Counted from the stretch's first letter, positions 1 to 6,151 are shown. The stretch: DNA of 11,449 nucleotides from Desulfovibrionaceae bacterium UBA3823 (GCA_002369295.1 DFDR01000058.1:10595-22043); one strand, 5' to 3'. Notes: generated from the letters alone by a model not told the origin. Made by a program: numbers and translations.

Positions 1-1903
1 AGCCCACGTCGCCGCAGACCAGCCGGTCCATGGGCTCGGGGCGCTCCATGTCGGCGAGCACGTCCTCGATGGCCTTGGCCTGGTCGGGCGTCTCCTCGAA
101 GCCGAAGGTGGACTCGAACTCGCGGTAGAGCTCGCCTGCCGGCGGATAGCGGAAGCCCTTGGCCACCTTGCGGTAGGCGTACATCTCGACGAGGTCGGCG
201 GCTATCTGCTCGATGGCCTTGCGCGCCTTCTCCTTGCAGGTGCTCCAGGCGCTTCCGCCGAGGCGGTCCAGCGCCGGCTCCGCCCCCTCGGCGCCCTGGA
301 AGCGCTGGATGAGGGCCAGGCGGTCGACGGGCACGTAGAGGTTGTCCCTGCCCTGGTACTCCACGAGGAGAAAGTCGTTGGCAACGCCGCCCGCATCGAT
401 GCGCTTGAGGCCCCGGAAGCGCCCTATGCCGTAGTCGCGGTGGACCAGGAGCTCGCCGTCCTTGAGGTCCTCGAAGGTGTCCATGCCCTTGAAGGCCCGG
501 CTGGGGCTGCGCGGGGCCTTCTCGGCCTTGGGGAAGAGTATGCTCTCGCCGAGCACCACGGCGTCGTCCCAGGCCAGCTCGGCGCCCTGGCGGAAAGGGG
601 AGACGAGCGCGAAGACGCCCTTCTCCCGGAAGGCGTACTTGAGCCGGGGCAGAATCCCGTCGGGCTCCGCCAGCTTGAGGAACTTCTTCCGGCTGCGGTC
701 CGAGGCGAAGCTTAAGACCACCTGGCGCTTCTCTCTGCCCCAGGTCCGGATGGCCGAGCTCACGGCAAGCCAGGGACGGTCCATGTCCTCGGGCCTGGGG
801 AAGAATTCCTGGAAGGAGTGCACGCCGCGCTCGCGCAGCTCGAGGCCCGCGGCCTCGACGCCCATGACCAGGGGCTCGAAGAAGCAGGCCGTATGGCCCC
901 TGTCCCAGGGCATGCGCACGGTCTCGCGCAGGCAGAGGGCCGAAGGCTGGACAAAGTCGGCATCCTCCGAGGCGAGGGCCGAGGCAAGGCCGGCGTAGGC
1001 CGTGCGCACGTCGTCGGCAAGATCGCTCTCCCCCTCCATGAAGAAAAGGGAGCCCTCGGGCAGCCAGTCCTCGAAGCGCGAGGCGTCCTCGTAGACCATG
1101 CCGGGCATGACCCGGCACTGGCCCGACTCCAGGGACTTGCGGCAGTCGTAGGCCATGTTCTCGGTGAGCTCGCCCCGCTCGTAGAGCTGGGCAAGGCGCC
1201 GCTCCCGGGCAGCGCGGGACTCGGCGTCCCCGAGCCAGGGCGTTGACGGCACGAAGGTGGCCTCGGCAAGGGCATCGAGGGAGCGCTGGGTTTCGGGATC
1301 AAAGACCTTCAGCTCCTCGACGCTGTCGCCGAAGAACTCGAGGCGCAGGGGCCTGGGGTAGCCCGGCGCGAAGATGTCCAGGATGTCGCCCCTTCTTGCG
1401 ATCTCGCCCGTGCGCGTGACCATCGGCACGCGCTCGTAGCCCCAGTCGAGCAGCTGCTCGAGCAGGAGCTCCTGCGGCCACTCGGCGCCCTTGGCCACGT
1501 CGAGCGAGGCCTTCTCGAAGAAGCGCCGCGGCGGATAGCGCAGAAGCAGGCTCTCCACGCTCGCCACCACGATGCGCGGCGCCTCGAAGGACAGGGCGTA
1601 GAGGGCGGCCATGCGCTGGGCCCAGGCGGACTTGTCCCTGCGCAGGAGCAGGCCCTGGGGAAGCTGGATCACCCCCCTGCCCCAGACAGGAGCGCCGGCC
1701 GCGGCAGTCCCCGAGGAAAGGGCGGGCGTGAAGAGCTGGGCCAGGGCGGAAAGCTGGGCAAAGTCCTCGCGGCCGCGCGCCACGAGCACGGCCGTTCTGC
1801 CGCGGGCGGCGGCCTCCGCGGCCAGCCTTGCCTGGGTGGCCTGGCCGGAGCGGTCGACGTGGATCGCGTCGTCGCGGGTTTCGAAGGGAAAAGGCTCGTG
1901 CAT
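1..1903 (-). CDS. mfd: Transcription-repair coupling factor Mfd, N-terminal 634 residues (cut by window edge)
   Basis: Mfd is a DNA translocase that removes RNA polymerase stalled at lesions and recruits UvrA. The minus-strand frame is open from ATG at 1903 to the left edge. The UvrB-like module is visible, including MVTRTGEIARRGDILDIF and the following LEFFGDSVEEL segment around residues 155-190. The RNA-polymerase-interacting domain begins near residue 480 (GELLVHRDYGIGRFRGL) and continues to DNLYVPVDRLALIQRF. The translocase domain starts at FGFEETPDQAKAIEDVL, and the sequence stops inside Walker A at DRLVCGDVG. About half of a typical protein of roughly 1150 residues is present. The ATG is preceded by a GAGGGAG ribosome-binding site, and no ATG, GTG or TTG was seen in the in-frame codons just upstream. 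It lies downstream of the HesB-like cluster, beyond a terminator. Identification is firm. Confidence 0.96.
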   Translation of the reverse strand, partial: MHEPFPFETRDDAIHVDRSGQATQARLAAEAAARGRTAVLVARGREDFAQLSALAQLFTPALSSGTAAAGAPVWGRGVIQLPQGLLLRRDKSAWAQRMAALYALSFEAPRIVVASVESLLLRYPPRRFFEKASLDVAKGAEWPQELLLEQLLDWGYERVPMVTRTGEIARRGDILDIFAPGYPRPLRLEFFGDSVEELKVFDPETQRSLDALAEATFVPSTPWLGDAESRAARERRLAQLYERGELTENMAYDCRKSLESGQCRVMPGMVYEDASRFEDWLPEGSLFFMEGESDLADDVRTAYAGLASALASEDADFVQPSALCLRETVRMPWDRGHTACFFEPLVMGVEAAGLELRERGVHSFQEFFPRPEDMDRPWLAVSSAIRTWGREKRQVVLSFASDRSRKKFLKLAEPDGILPRLKYAFREKGVFALVSPFRQGAELAWDDAVVLGESILFPKAEKAPRSPSRAFKGMDTFEDLKDGELLVHRDYGIGRFRGLKRIDAGGVANDFLLVEYQGRDNLYVPVDRLALIQRFQGAEGAEPALDRLGGSAWSTCKEKARKAIEQIAADLVEMYAYRKVAKGFRYPPAGELYREFESTFGFEETPDQAKAIEDVLADMERPEPMDRLVCGDVG

Positions 1904-1920
1904 CTCGGCGCTCCCTCGCG

Positions 1921-1949
1921 GGTTCCAGGCCAGGCCGGCCAGCGGAACC
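1921..1949 (-). other. Inverted repeat / stem-loop in the mfd leader
   Basis: Outer arms GGTTCC and GGAACC enclose a second GGCC/GGCC pair, so the mfd leader can fold just upstream of its ribosome-binding site. No sigma70-like promoter was seen between the upstream terminator and mfd. The element could be a fold that affects mfd translation or an operator. It may also be incidental in GC-rich DNA. Confidence 0.4.
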
Positions 1950-1963
1950 AGCGGAGAAATGGA

Positions 1964-1991
1964 GAAAAAAGAACGCCGGACCGGATCCGGC
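1964..1991 (-). terminator. Intrinsic terminator after the HesB-like cluster
   Basis: On the minus strand, GCCGGA, a 5-nt loop and TCCGGC form a 6-bp GC-rich stem followed by GTTC and six T. It starts about 20 nt past the stop codon of the last HesB-like gene and about 60 nt before the mfd start. It should end most transcripts of the cluster and leave mfd dependent on read-through or an unseen promoter. Confidence 0.75.
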
Positions 1992-2011
1992 AGGAATTCG
2001 GCGCCCCGGCG

Positions 2012-2338
2012 CTAGTCTTCGCAGGGGGTCTGGCAGCTCCCGCAGGAGCCCTGGCATGCCTGGCCGGCCAGAGGGCGGCCCGTGCGCACGGCGAGGCCCT
2101 TGGCGTCCAGATCAACGGCGACCTCGCCAACGGCCGCGGCCAGATGGGAAGCCATGCACCAGACAACGCCGCCAATCTCCTCCTGGACGTCGCCGGGAAC
2201 GGCCCTGTCGGCCACGAGGGAGGGCGCCGGCCCCTTGGGCCCGACGGCGAAGTAGACGCGTATGCACTTCGCCACGCCCGGATTGGCGCCGAAGAATTCG
2301 GCCAGGGCCTGCTGGGCGCGTTCGCTGACAGTGAACAT
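2012..2338 (-). CDS. HesB/IscA-like protein, fourth paralogue, active-site Cys replaced by Pro
   Basis: This small protein (108 residues) belongs to the HesB/IscA-like group, whose classical members bind iron or Fe-S clusters. It shares with its three upstream neighbours the start (MFTVSERA...), the KCIRVYF strand, the central aromatic-Cys-Met motif (WCM, Cys61), the GLAVRTGRP segment and a cysteine-rich tail (Cys95, 99, 102 and 106). At the position where the others carry Sec or Cys it reads AVGPKGP, with Pro34, so the first ligand of the family is missing. Cys25 lies nearby and might substitute. The start has an AGGAG site a suitable distance upstream, and the gap to the previous gene is 50 nt. 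Function is unknown. It could be a diverged, perhaps structural or regulatory, member of the set. Confidence 0.85.
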   Translation of the reverse strand: MFTVSERAQQALAEFFGANPGVAKCIRVYFAVGPKGPAPSLVADRAVPGDVQEEIGGVVWCMASHLAAAVGEVAVDLDAKGLAVRTGRPLAGQACQGSCGSCQTPCED

Positions 2339-2388
2339 GAAGCTCGTCTCCTAGCAAGAAGAGGGAGATCGCGGAAAGGACTGCCCGG

Positions 2389-2727
2389 CTAGCCCTGGCA
2401 GGAGCCCTGGCAGGACGATCCGGAAGCGCAGGAGGCGCAGCCCTTCCCTGCCTGGAAGGGACGCTCGGTGCGGATGGCGAAGCCCTGCTCGACGAGGTCG
2501 ATGTCGATGTCGCCCACGGCCTGCCAGAGGCCCATGTCCATGCAGAAGGCCAGGCCGTCCAGCTCTTCCGAGGCATCGGCTTCGGGCCGCGGGCTGTCGA
2601 AGCCGAGCATGGCCCGGGGGCCCTGGCAGGAGGAGCGGAAGAAGACGCGCACGCAGCGGGGCGCCTGGGGGTTTTTCTCGCAGAAGGCCTTGAGCTCCTG
2701 CATGGCGCGGGGGGATACGGTGAACAT
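2389..2727 (-). CDS. HesB/IscA-like protein, third paralogue (Cys form)
   Basis: This 112-residue member of the HesB/IscA-like family keeps a cysteine at the key site (FFRSSCQGP, Cys34). The central FCM motif (Cys62) and the IRTERPF segment are present, followed by a tail with Cys97, 100, 106 and 110. It also has Cys16 and Cys25, which the first two genes lack. The start MFTVSPRAM matches the fourth paralogue, so genes three and four form one sub-pair and genes one and two another. A GGAG site lies 9 nt before the ATG. The gap to the upstream gene is 97 nt and GC-rich, with only weak hairpins seen. A metal- or Fe-S-binding or thiol redox role is inferred from family membership. Confidence 0.88.
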   Translation of the reverse strand: MFTVSPRAMQELKAFCEKNPQAPRCVRVFFRSSCQGPRAMLGFDSPRPEADASEELDGLAFCMDMGLWQAVGDIDIDLVEQGFAIRTERPFQAGKGCASCASGSSCQGSCQG

Positions 2728-2824
2728 GGGGTCAGACTCCTTGACGCATGGCGCCGGGGACCCGGGGCGGAAAAGCTCCCGGGCCCTCCGGACGGGGAAA
2801 GGCCGGCCGGAACCGGGGACGGGC

Positions 2825-3157
2825 CTAGTGGCAGGAAGAGCACCCGCCGCCGCAGGAGCTGCAGCCGGACTGGCCCGGGTCGGCGAAGGGGCGCTCCGTC
2901 GTGATGGAAAAGCCCATGTAGCCGAGATCCACGGAAACGGCACCCACCTTGTCGTACAGGTCCTTCTGCATGCAGAAGGTGATGCCGTCCAGAACTTCAG
3001 TCTCGTCGCCTTCCGCGGCATCGTCCAGGGCCATGGAGGCCGCAGGGCCGCAGCAGCCGCCGGGCGCGAAGAAGACGCGGATGGACTTCTTGGCGTCGTC
3101 GTGGCTGGCAAAAAAGGCAGCCAGCTCCTTGCTGGCGGATTCGCTCAACGTGATCAT
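2825..3157 (-). CDS. HesB/IscA-like protein, second paralogue (Cys counterpart of the selenoprotein)
   Basis: This 110-residue HesB/IscA-like protein matches the upstream selenoprotein at 32 of its first 34 residues and in most of the remainder. The site aligned with selenocysteine is a cysteine pair (APGGCCGP, Cys35 and Cys36). Other cysteines are Cys62 in the FCM motif and Cys99, 102, 106 and 109 in a Gly/Ser/Cys tail. Classical IscA proteins end in a CGC motif; this tail is a variant (CSSCGGGCSSC). A GAGG site precedes the ATG. The high similarity indicates recent duplication or gene conversion with its neighbour. A role in Fe-S cluster or metal handling is likely from the family but unproven for this subgroup. 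Confidence 0.9.
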   Translation of the reverse strand: MITLSESASKELAAFFASHDDAKKSIRVFFAPGGCCGPAASMALDDAAEGDETEVLDGITFCMQKDLYDKVGAVSVDLGYMGFSITTERPFADPGQSGCSSCGGGCSSCH

Positions 3158-3207
3158 GGGTGTGCCTCGCTTGCCGCAGGCGCCCCGGGGCCGGCCCCAC
3201 TCTGGCG

Positions 3208-3534
3208 CTAGATGGAGCAGGAGCCGCCGCAGCTGCCGCAGCTGGACTGGCCGGCGGGGCTGTAGGGGAACTCGGTCACGATGGAAAAGCCCATGTAGCC
3301 GAGATCCACGGTCACGCCGCCGACTTTTTCGTAGAGATCCTTCTGCATGCAGAAGGTGATGCCGTTCACTTCTTCAACCTCGTCCTGATCGCCAGGCTCA
3401 TCCAGAGCCATGGAAGCGGTCGGGCCACTTCAGCCTCCGGGGGCGAAAAAGATGCGGATGGACTTCTTGGCGTCGTCGTGGCTGGCAAAGAAGGCGGTCA
3501 GCTCCTTGCTGGCGGATTCGCTCAACGTGATCAT
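3208..3534 (-). CDS. HesB-like selenoprotein (in-frame TGA read as selenocysteine)
   Basis: The reading frame runs from ATG 3534 to a stop at 3208, with one in-frame TGA at codon 35 (3430-3432). Ignoring it gives a 108-residue protein that matches the next gene on both sides of the TGA: APGG-Sec-SGPTASMALDE here against APGGCCGPAASMALDD there. Other landmarks are the FCM motif (Cys62) and tail cysteines 99, 102 and 106. Bacterial HesB-related selenoproteins with Sec at this conserved Cys are an established family (TIGR01911), which supports recoding over a pseudogene. A stem-loop suited to SelB binding starts 16 nt after the TGA. The start has a GGAGG site. The gene is first in the cluster, behind a good promoter. 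Conventional gene calling would split it into 3430-3534 and 3208-3411. Exact function is unknown; redox or metal handling is plausible. Confidence 0.9.
3392..3413 (-). promoter_or_regulatory. Putative bacterial SECIS stem-loop
   Basis: On the minus strand the RNA would fold as CCA, bulged U, GGCUC, loop UGGAU, GAGCC, UGG: eight base pairs with one bulged U and guanines in a five-base loop. It begins 16 nt after the UGA, with the loop 25 nt downstream. The E. coli fdhF SECIS has the same layout (bulged U in the upper stem, G in the apical loop). The corresponding stretch of the Cys paralogue cannot form this stem. SelB binding is inferred, not shown. Confidence 0.75.
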
Positions 3535-3582
3535 GGGTTCCTCCAAAAAGGGTTGCGGATGAGTGCAGGACAGGGGATGAAG

Positions 3583-3597
3583 GCGCCCGAAGGGCGC
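3583..3597 (-). other. Leader hairpin with UUC loop upstream of the selenoprotein gene
   Basis: GCGCCC, TTC, GGGCGC forms a perfect 6-bp hairpin in the roughly 135-nt leader between the predicted transcription start and the selenoprotein ATG. It lacks a T-run, so it is not a terminator. It may only stabilise the leader. Confidence 0.35.
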
Positions 3598-3677
3598 AGA
3601 AAGCCGCCGGGAGCGCAGTCCCGGGCAGGAGCGCAGAGATAGCAGAAAGGCTTGCTGCGCGCAAATCGGGAAAATCC

Positions 3678-3705
3678 AATATAAGTCTCTTCTCCGGACT
3701 GTCAA
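3678..3705 (-). promoter_or_regulatory. Sigma70-type promoter for the HesB-like cluster
   Basis: On the minus strand a perfect -35 TTGACA (3700-3705) is separated by 16 bp from TATATT (3678-3683). This is the best promoter match in the window. Transcription would start near 3671, giving a leader of about 135 nt before the selenoprotein gene. It points away from pyrR. Confidence 0.75.
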
Positions 3706-3713
3706 AGCCCCTC

Positions 3714-3742
3714 TTCCCTCGCAGGGGAAAAAAACCTATTCT
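3714..3742 (+). promoter_or_regulatory. Weak candidate promoter for pyrR
   Basis: TTCCCT (3714-3719), 17 bp, TATTCT (3737-3742). The -10 matches consensus at four of six positions and the -35 is poor. The placement, about 30 nt of leader before pyrR, is sensible. No PyrR-type antiterminator/terminator structure was seen in this leader. Confidence 0.3.
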
Positions 3743-3778
3743 CGCCTTTCATCCTTACTTCCATCTTGGGGGAATGCC

Positions 3779-4312
3779 ATGGAATCAAAGCTTCTTCTTG
3801 ACAGCGGGGAGATCACGCGCACGCTGGAGCGCCTCGCCTACCAGATCATGGAAAAGCACGCCGGCTGCGAGAACACCATGCTCGTGGGCATAGAGCGCCG
3901 CGGCGCCGACCTCGCCCGCAGGCTCAAGCGCATCCTCGCCGAGCGCGCAGGGCGCGACGTGCCCCTGGGCACGCTCGACATCAACCTCTACCGCGACGAC
4001 TGGACCAGCATGGAGGCTACGCCCCACGTCGGGCCGTCCTTCATTCCCTGCGACCTTACGGGCGCCTCGGTCGTGCTCGTCGACGACGTGCTCTACACCG
4101 GCCGCACCATACGGTCCGCGCTGGAGGCCATTCTCGACTACGGCAGGCCTGCGTCGGTCGAGCTGCTCGTGCTCATCGACCGCGGACACAGGGAGCTGCC
4201 CATACAGGCCAACTACGTGGGGCGCACCATCAACACCTCCAAAGAGGAGCACGTGGACGTGCTGCTGGAGGAGCGCGACGAGACGAGCGAGGTGCGCATC
4301 TCGCGCGACTGA
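3779..4312 (+). CDS. pyrR: Bifunctional pyrimidine regulator PyrR / uracil phosphoribosyltransferase
   Basis: PyrR-family proteins bind pyr mRNA leaders in response to UMP and can convert uracil and PRPP to UMP. The 177-residue product has the type I phosphoribosyltransferase fold. The PRPP-binding loop VVLVDDVLYTGRT lies at residues 98-110, the early VGIERRGADLA segment at 36-46, the DINLYRDD motif at 67-74, and the conserved RGHRELPIQANYVGR at 135-149. Length and motifs fit PyrR closely. A GGGGG site stands just before the ATG. The gene is alone on its strand, divergent from the HesB-like cluster and convergent with the MprF-like gene. No pyr biosynthetic gene is adjacent, so any regulatory target lies outside the window, and the RNA-binding function is inferred from the family. 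Confidence 0.95.
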   Translation: MESKLLLDSGEITRTLERLAYQIMEKHAGCENTMLVGIERRGADLARRLKRILAERAGRDVPLGTLDINLYRDDWTSMEATPHVGPSFIPCDLTGASVVLVDDVLYTGRTIRSALEAILDYGRPASVELLVLIDRGHRELPIQANYVGRTINTSKEEHVDVLLEERDETSEVRISRD

Positions 4313-4337
4313 TGCCTGCCCTGCGGCAGTTGAAAGC

Positions 4338-4442
4338 GGCGCCCCGGCTTCCCGGTGCGCGGCAGCCGATGATAAAGAGGCGCCCCGGCTTCCCGGAGCG
4401 CGGCAGCCGATGATAAAGAGGCGCCCCGGCTTCCCGGAGCGC
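4338..4442. repeat. 41-bp tandem repeat, two full copies and a partial third
   Basis: Copies start at 4338, 4379 and 4420, with a period of exactly 41 bp. Copies one and two differ at one base within the shared core (T4356 against A4397). The third copy matches to about 4442 and then diverges into the terminator arm. A shorter echo (GCGGCAG at 4323-4329) suggests an older, degraded copy. Each unit holds a GCGC/CCGG hairpin with a CTTC loop. The repeat lies between two convergent genes and contains no ORF of interest. Confidence 0.9.
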
Positions 4443-4447
4443 CTCTT
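4416..4447. terminator. Bidirectional intrinsic terminator between convergent genes
   Basis: Arms AAGAGGCGC and GCGCCTCTT, then a C/A mismatch and CCGG/CCGG, close a CTTC loop. On the minus strand the mismatch becomes a G-U pair, giving 14 continuous pairs ending in CCTCTTTAT. This serves the MprF-like gene ending at 4482; pyrR ends at 4312 on the other side. On the plus strand the following run is only GGCGTTTT, so that direction is weaker. Confidence 0.65.
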
Positions 4448-4481
4448 GGCGTTTTCGCAAAAGATGTGCGCAAGCCTGCCG

Positions 4482-6065
4482 TCAGGCCCGCCCTGCCTGG
4501 GGCCGGGACTTGTCCTGGGCCCTGCGCCTTGCCTCGGCCCGGCGGCGCAGCCACAGGCGCGCCGGCCACATGAGGCAGAGCAGGACGGCGATGGCGAGAT
4601 CGATGGCGCGGGCCACGGCTGCGTTGGCGGGGCAGTCCAGAGAAAGAAGGGCGCTTCCGCCCCAGGCCGTGTGGAAGAGGGCCCAGCCAAGCGCGAAGTT
4701 GACCGCAACGATGCCGACCGCCCCCATGATCCAGGGGAAGGGAATGGGCTCCTCGGCAAAGAAGGAGCGGCGGCAGAAGCGCCGCGAGGCGGCCCAGAGG
4801 GTTCCCAGCACCACGAGGGCCACGAGCGCCGGCAGCCAGCTTCCGCGCAGGAAGGTGCCGGCCGCGCCGAGGGCAAGGCAGCCCATGGCGAACCGCCAGG
4901 AGCGCAGCTGGCGGCGGATGAGTCCGTAGGGGAGGAAGACGAGCACGCAGCCGGCCAGGGCGCAGAGGGCCGTGCCGAGGTAGCAGGCCTCGACGGGCAG
5001 GAAGCGGGCAACGGCCTGCATGCTGGCCTTGGCTGGGGGAAGGGAGGAGAAGAGCAGCAGGATGGCGCCGGCGGCCAGGGAAAGGTAGGCCGAGATGGTG
5101 GGCGAGAGCACGGAGACCCAGCGTCCTGCGTCGCGCAGGAAATTGCGGCGCTGGCGCACCTCGTAGATCAGGAGCACCAGGGCTGCGGCCAGCAGGGGCA
5201 GGATGTAGTAGATGAGGCGGAACATGAGCACGGCCGCGAAGACGACCTGCTCGTGCGGCGTGTGCGTGAGGTGGATGATGACCAGCTCGAAGACGCCCAC
5301 GCCGCCCGGGATGTGCGTGAGCACCACGGCCACCTGGGCCATGAGGTAGCCGGGCAGGAAGTCGAGGAAGCCTATGCCGATGTGGGAGGGGAGGAGCACC
5401 CACATGCAGGCCGCGGCTGCGATGAGGTCGATCCAGGAGACGACGACCTGGGCCACGGCGATGCGCGGGCTCGGAAAGACGAACTCCTTGCCGAAGACGC
5501 GAACGGGCTTGCGCACCGTGAAGCACAGGACGAGGTAGGCCACGGCGATGGCGGACAGGATGTAGCCGAGGACGCGCACGTCCTTGATGGGCATCTTCGC
5601 CATGAGCTCCGGCGGAAAGACGGGAGGGGCGATGATGAAGACAAAGCCGCTCAATCCCAGCGCGCCTATCCAGAAGGTGACCGCCAGCATGAGGATGAGG
5701 TGCACCACCTCGTGGATGGAGAAGCCCCAGACCGAGTAGAAGCGGAAGCGGACGCTGGTGCCGCCGAGCAGGGCGCCGAAGTTGTAGCTCACGGCCTGGC
5801 CGACGAAGGAGACGAGGCCGACCCTGCCGAGGGGCAGGCTCTTGCCTATGGCCTTGAGGGCGAGCCAGTCGTAGCCCACGAGGATGAAGTAGTTGACGAC
5901 GGCGAGCAGGAGGGAAAGCCAGAGCCTGGCTGGCGGAATCTGGTCGATGGCGGCCCGGATCTGGGCGAGGCTGTAGGCCTTGAGCTTGTCGTAAAGCAGA
6001 TAGACGGCCAGCACGAAGATGGCCGCGATGAGCACGGGTGCAAGGAATCGCGTATATTTTTTCAT
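4482..6065 (-). CDS. MprF-like polytopic membrane protein (LPG synthase transmembrane / UPF0104 domain), no synthase domain
   Basis: This 527-residue protein is almost entirely hydrophobic, with about 14 predicted membrane helices. The first eight match the flippase part of MprF/YbhN-type proteins: GYDWLALKAIGKSLPLGRV, VSYNFGALLGGTSVRFRFY, and the HIPGGVGVFELVI motif typical of the family. MprF makes and flips lysyl-phosphatidylglycerol. The C-terminal cytosolic aminoacyl-transferase domain (about 300 residues in full MprF) is absent, and the chain ends in a short basic tail. It may therefore translocate a lipid made elsewhere; the substrate is unknown. I chose ATG 6065 (MKKYTRFLAP) over an upstream ATG at 6122 because that one overlaps the predicted -10 box. 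The ribosome-binding site is weak. Confidence 0.85.
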   Translation of the reverse strand: MKKYTRFLAPVLIAAIFVLAVYLLYDKLKAYSLAQIRAAIDQIPPARLWLSLLLAVVNYFILVGYDWLALKAIGKSLPLGRVGLVSFVGQAVSYNFGALLGGTSVRFRFYSVWGFSIHEVVHLILMLAVTFWIGALGLSGFVFIIAPPVFPPELMAKMPIKDVRVLGYILSAIAVAYLVLCFTVRKPVRVFGKEFVFPSPRIAVAQVVVSWIDLIAAAACMWVLLPSHIGIGFLDFLPGYLMAQVAVVLTHIPGGVGVFELVIIHLTHTPHEQVVFAAVLMFRLIYYILPLLAAALVLLIYEVRQRRNFLRDAGRWVSVLSPTISAYLSLAAGAILLLFSSLPPAKASMQAVARFLPVEACYLGTALCALAGCVLVFLPYGLIRRQLRSWRFAMGCLALGAAGTFLRGSWLPALVALVVLGTLWAASRRFCRRSFFAEEPIPFPWIMGAVGIVAVNFALGWALFHTAWGGSALLSLDCPANAAVARAIDLAIAVLLCLMWPARLWLRRRAEARRRAQDKSRPQAGRA

Positions 6066-6118
6066 CAGTCTTGCTCGCTCGCTGCTTTGGGCATGGCGCC
6101 GGGTCCGGAAGATCGGGC

Positions 6119-6141
6119 CCAAGCTTACCGAGGGAGCTTGG
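6119..6141. promoter_or_regulatory. Inverted repeat overlapping the MprF-like gene promoter (operator candidate)
   Basis: CCAAGCT, 9 bp, AGCTTGG form perfect 7-bp arms that cover the -10 box and most of the spacer of the predicted promoter. This is a typical place for a repressor. No regulator is encoded nearby, so the ligand is unknown. Confidence 0.45.
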
Positions 6142-6151
6142 CCTGCGTCAA
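6122..6151 (-). promoter_or_regulatory. Sigma70-type promoter for the MprF-like gene
   Basis: TTGACG (6146-6151), 18 bp, TAAGCT (6122-6127) on the minus strand. The predicted start lies near 6115, about 50 nt before the chosen ATG. It sits downstream of the greA terminator, so the membrane protein gene is probably its own unit. Confidence 0.5.

Noticed and set aside
1299..2057. 252-residue minus-strand ORF spanning the mfd start.
   Set aside because: It is a low-complexity Arg/Ala/Gly-rich shadow in another frame; the mfd frame carries clear family motifs over the same bases.
2728..2824. Terminator between the second and third HesB-like genes.
   Set aside because: Only short, competing GC stems and a TTTT run are present; too weak to call.
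3413..3431. 7-bp stem starting within the UGA (GAAGUGG, loop CCCGA, CCGCUUC) as the SECIS itself.
   Set aside because: Its loop is only about 5 nt from the UGA and lacks the bulged U; the stem at 3392-3413 fits bacterial SECIS geometry better.
3208..3534. Reading the TGA-split HesB-like gene as a pseudogene or two separate small ORFs.
   Set aside because: Both halves stay in one frame, align with the intact paralogue, keep all motifs, and the TGA sits exactly at the key Cys with a SECIS-like stem following.
4338..4442. CRISPR array.
   Set aside because: The repeats are directly adjacent with no unique spacers, only two to three copies, and no cas genes nearby.
6066..6122. Extended N-terminus (19 residues) of the MprF-like protein from ATG 6122.
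   Set aside because: It is charged, unlike the family, and its start codon overlaps the predicted -10 box.
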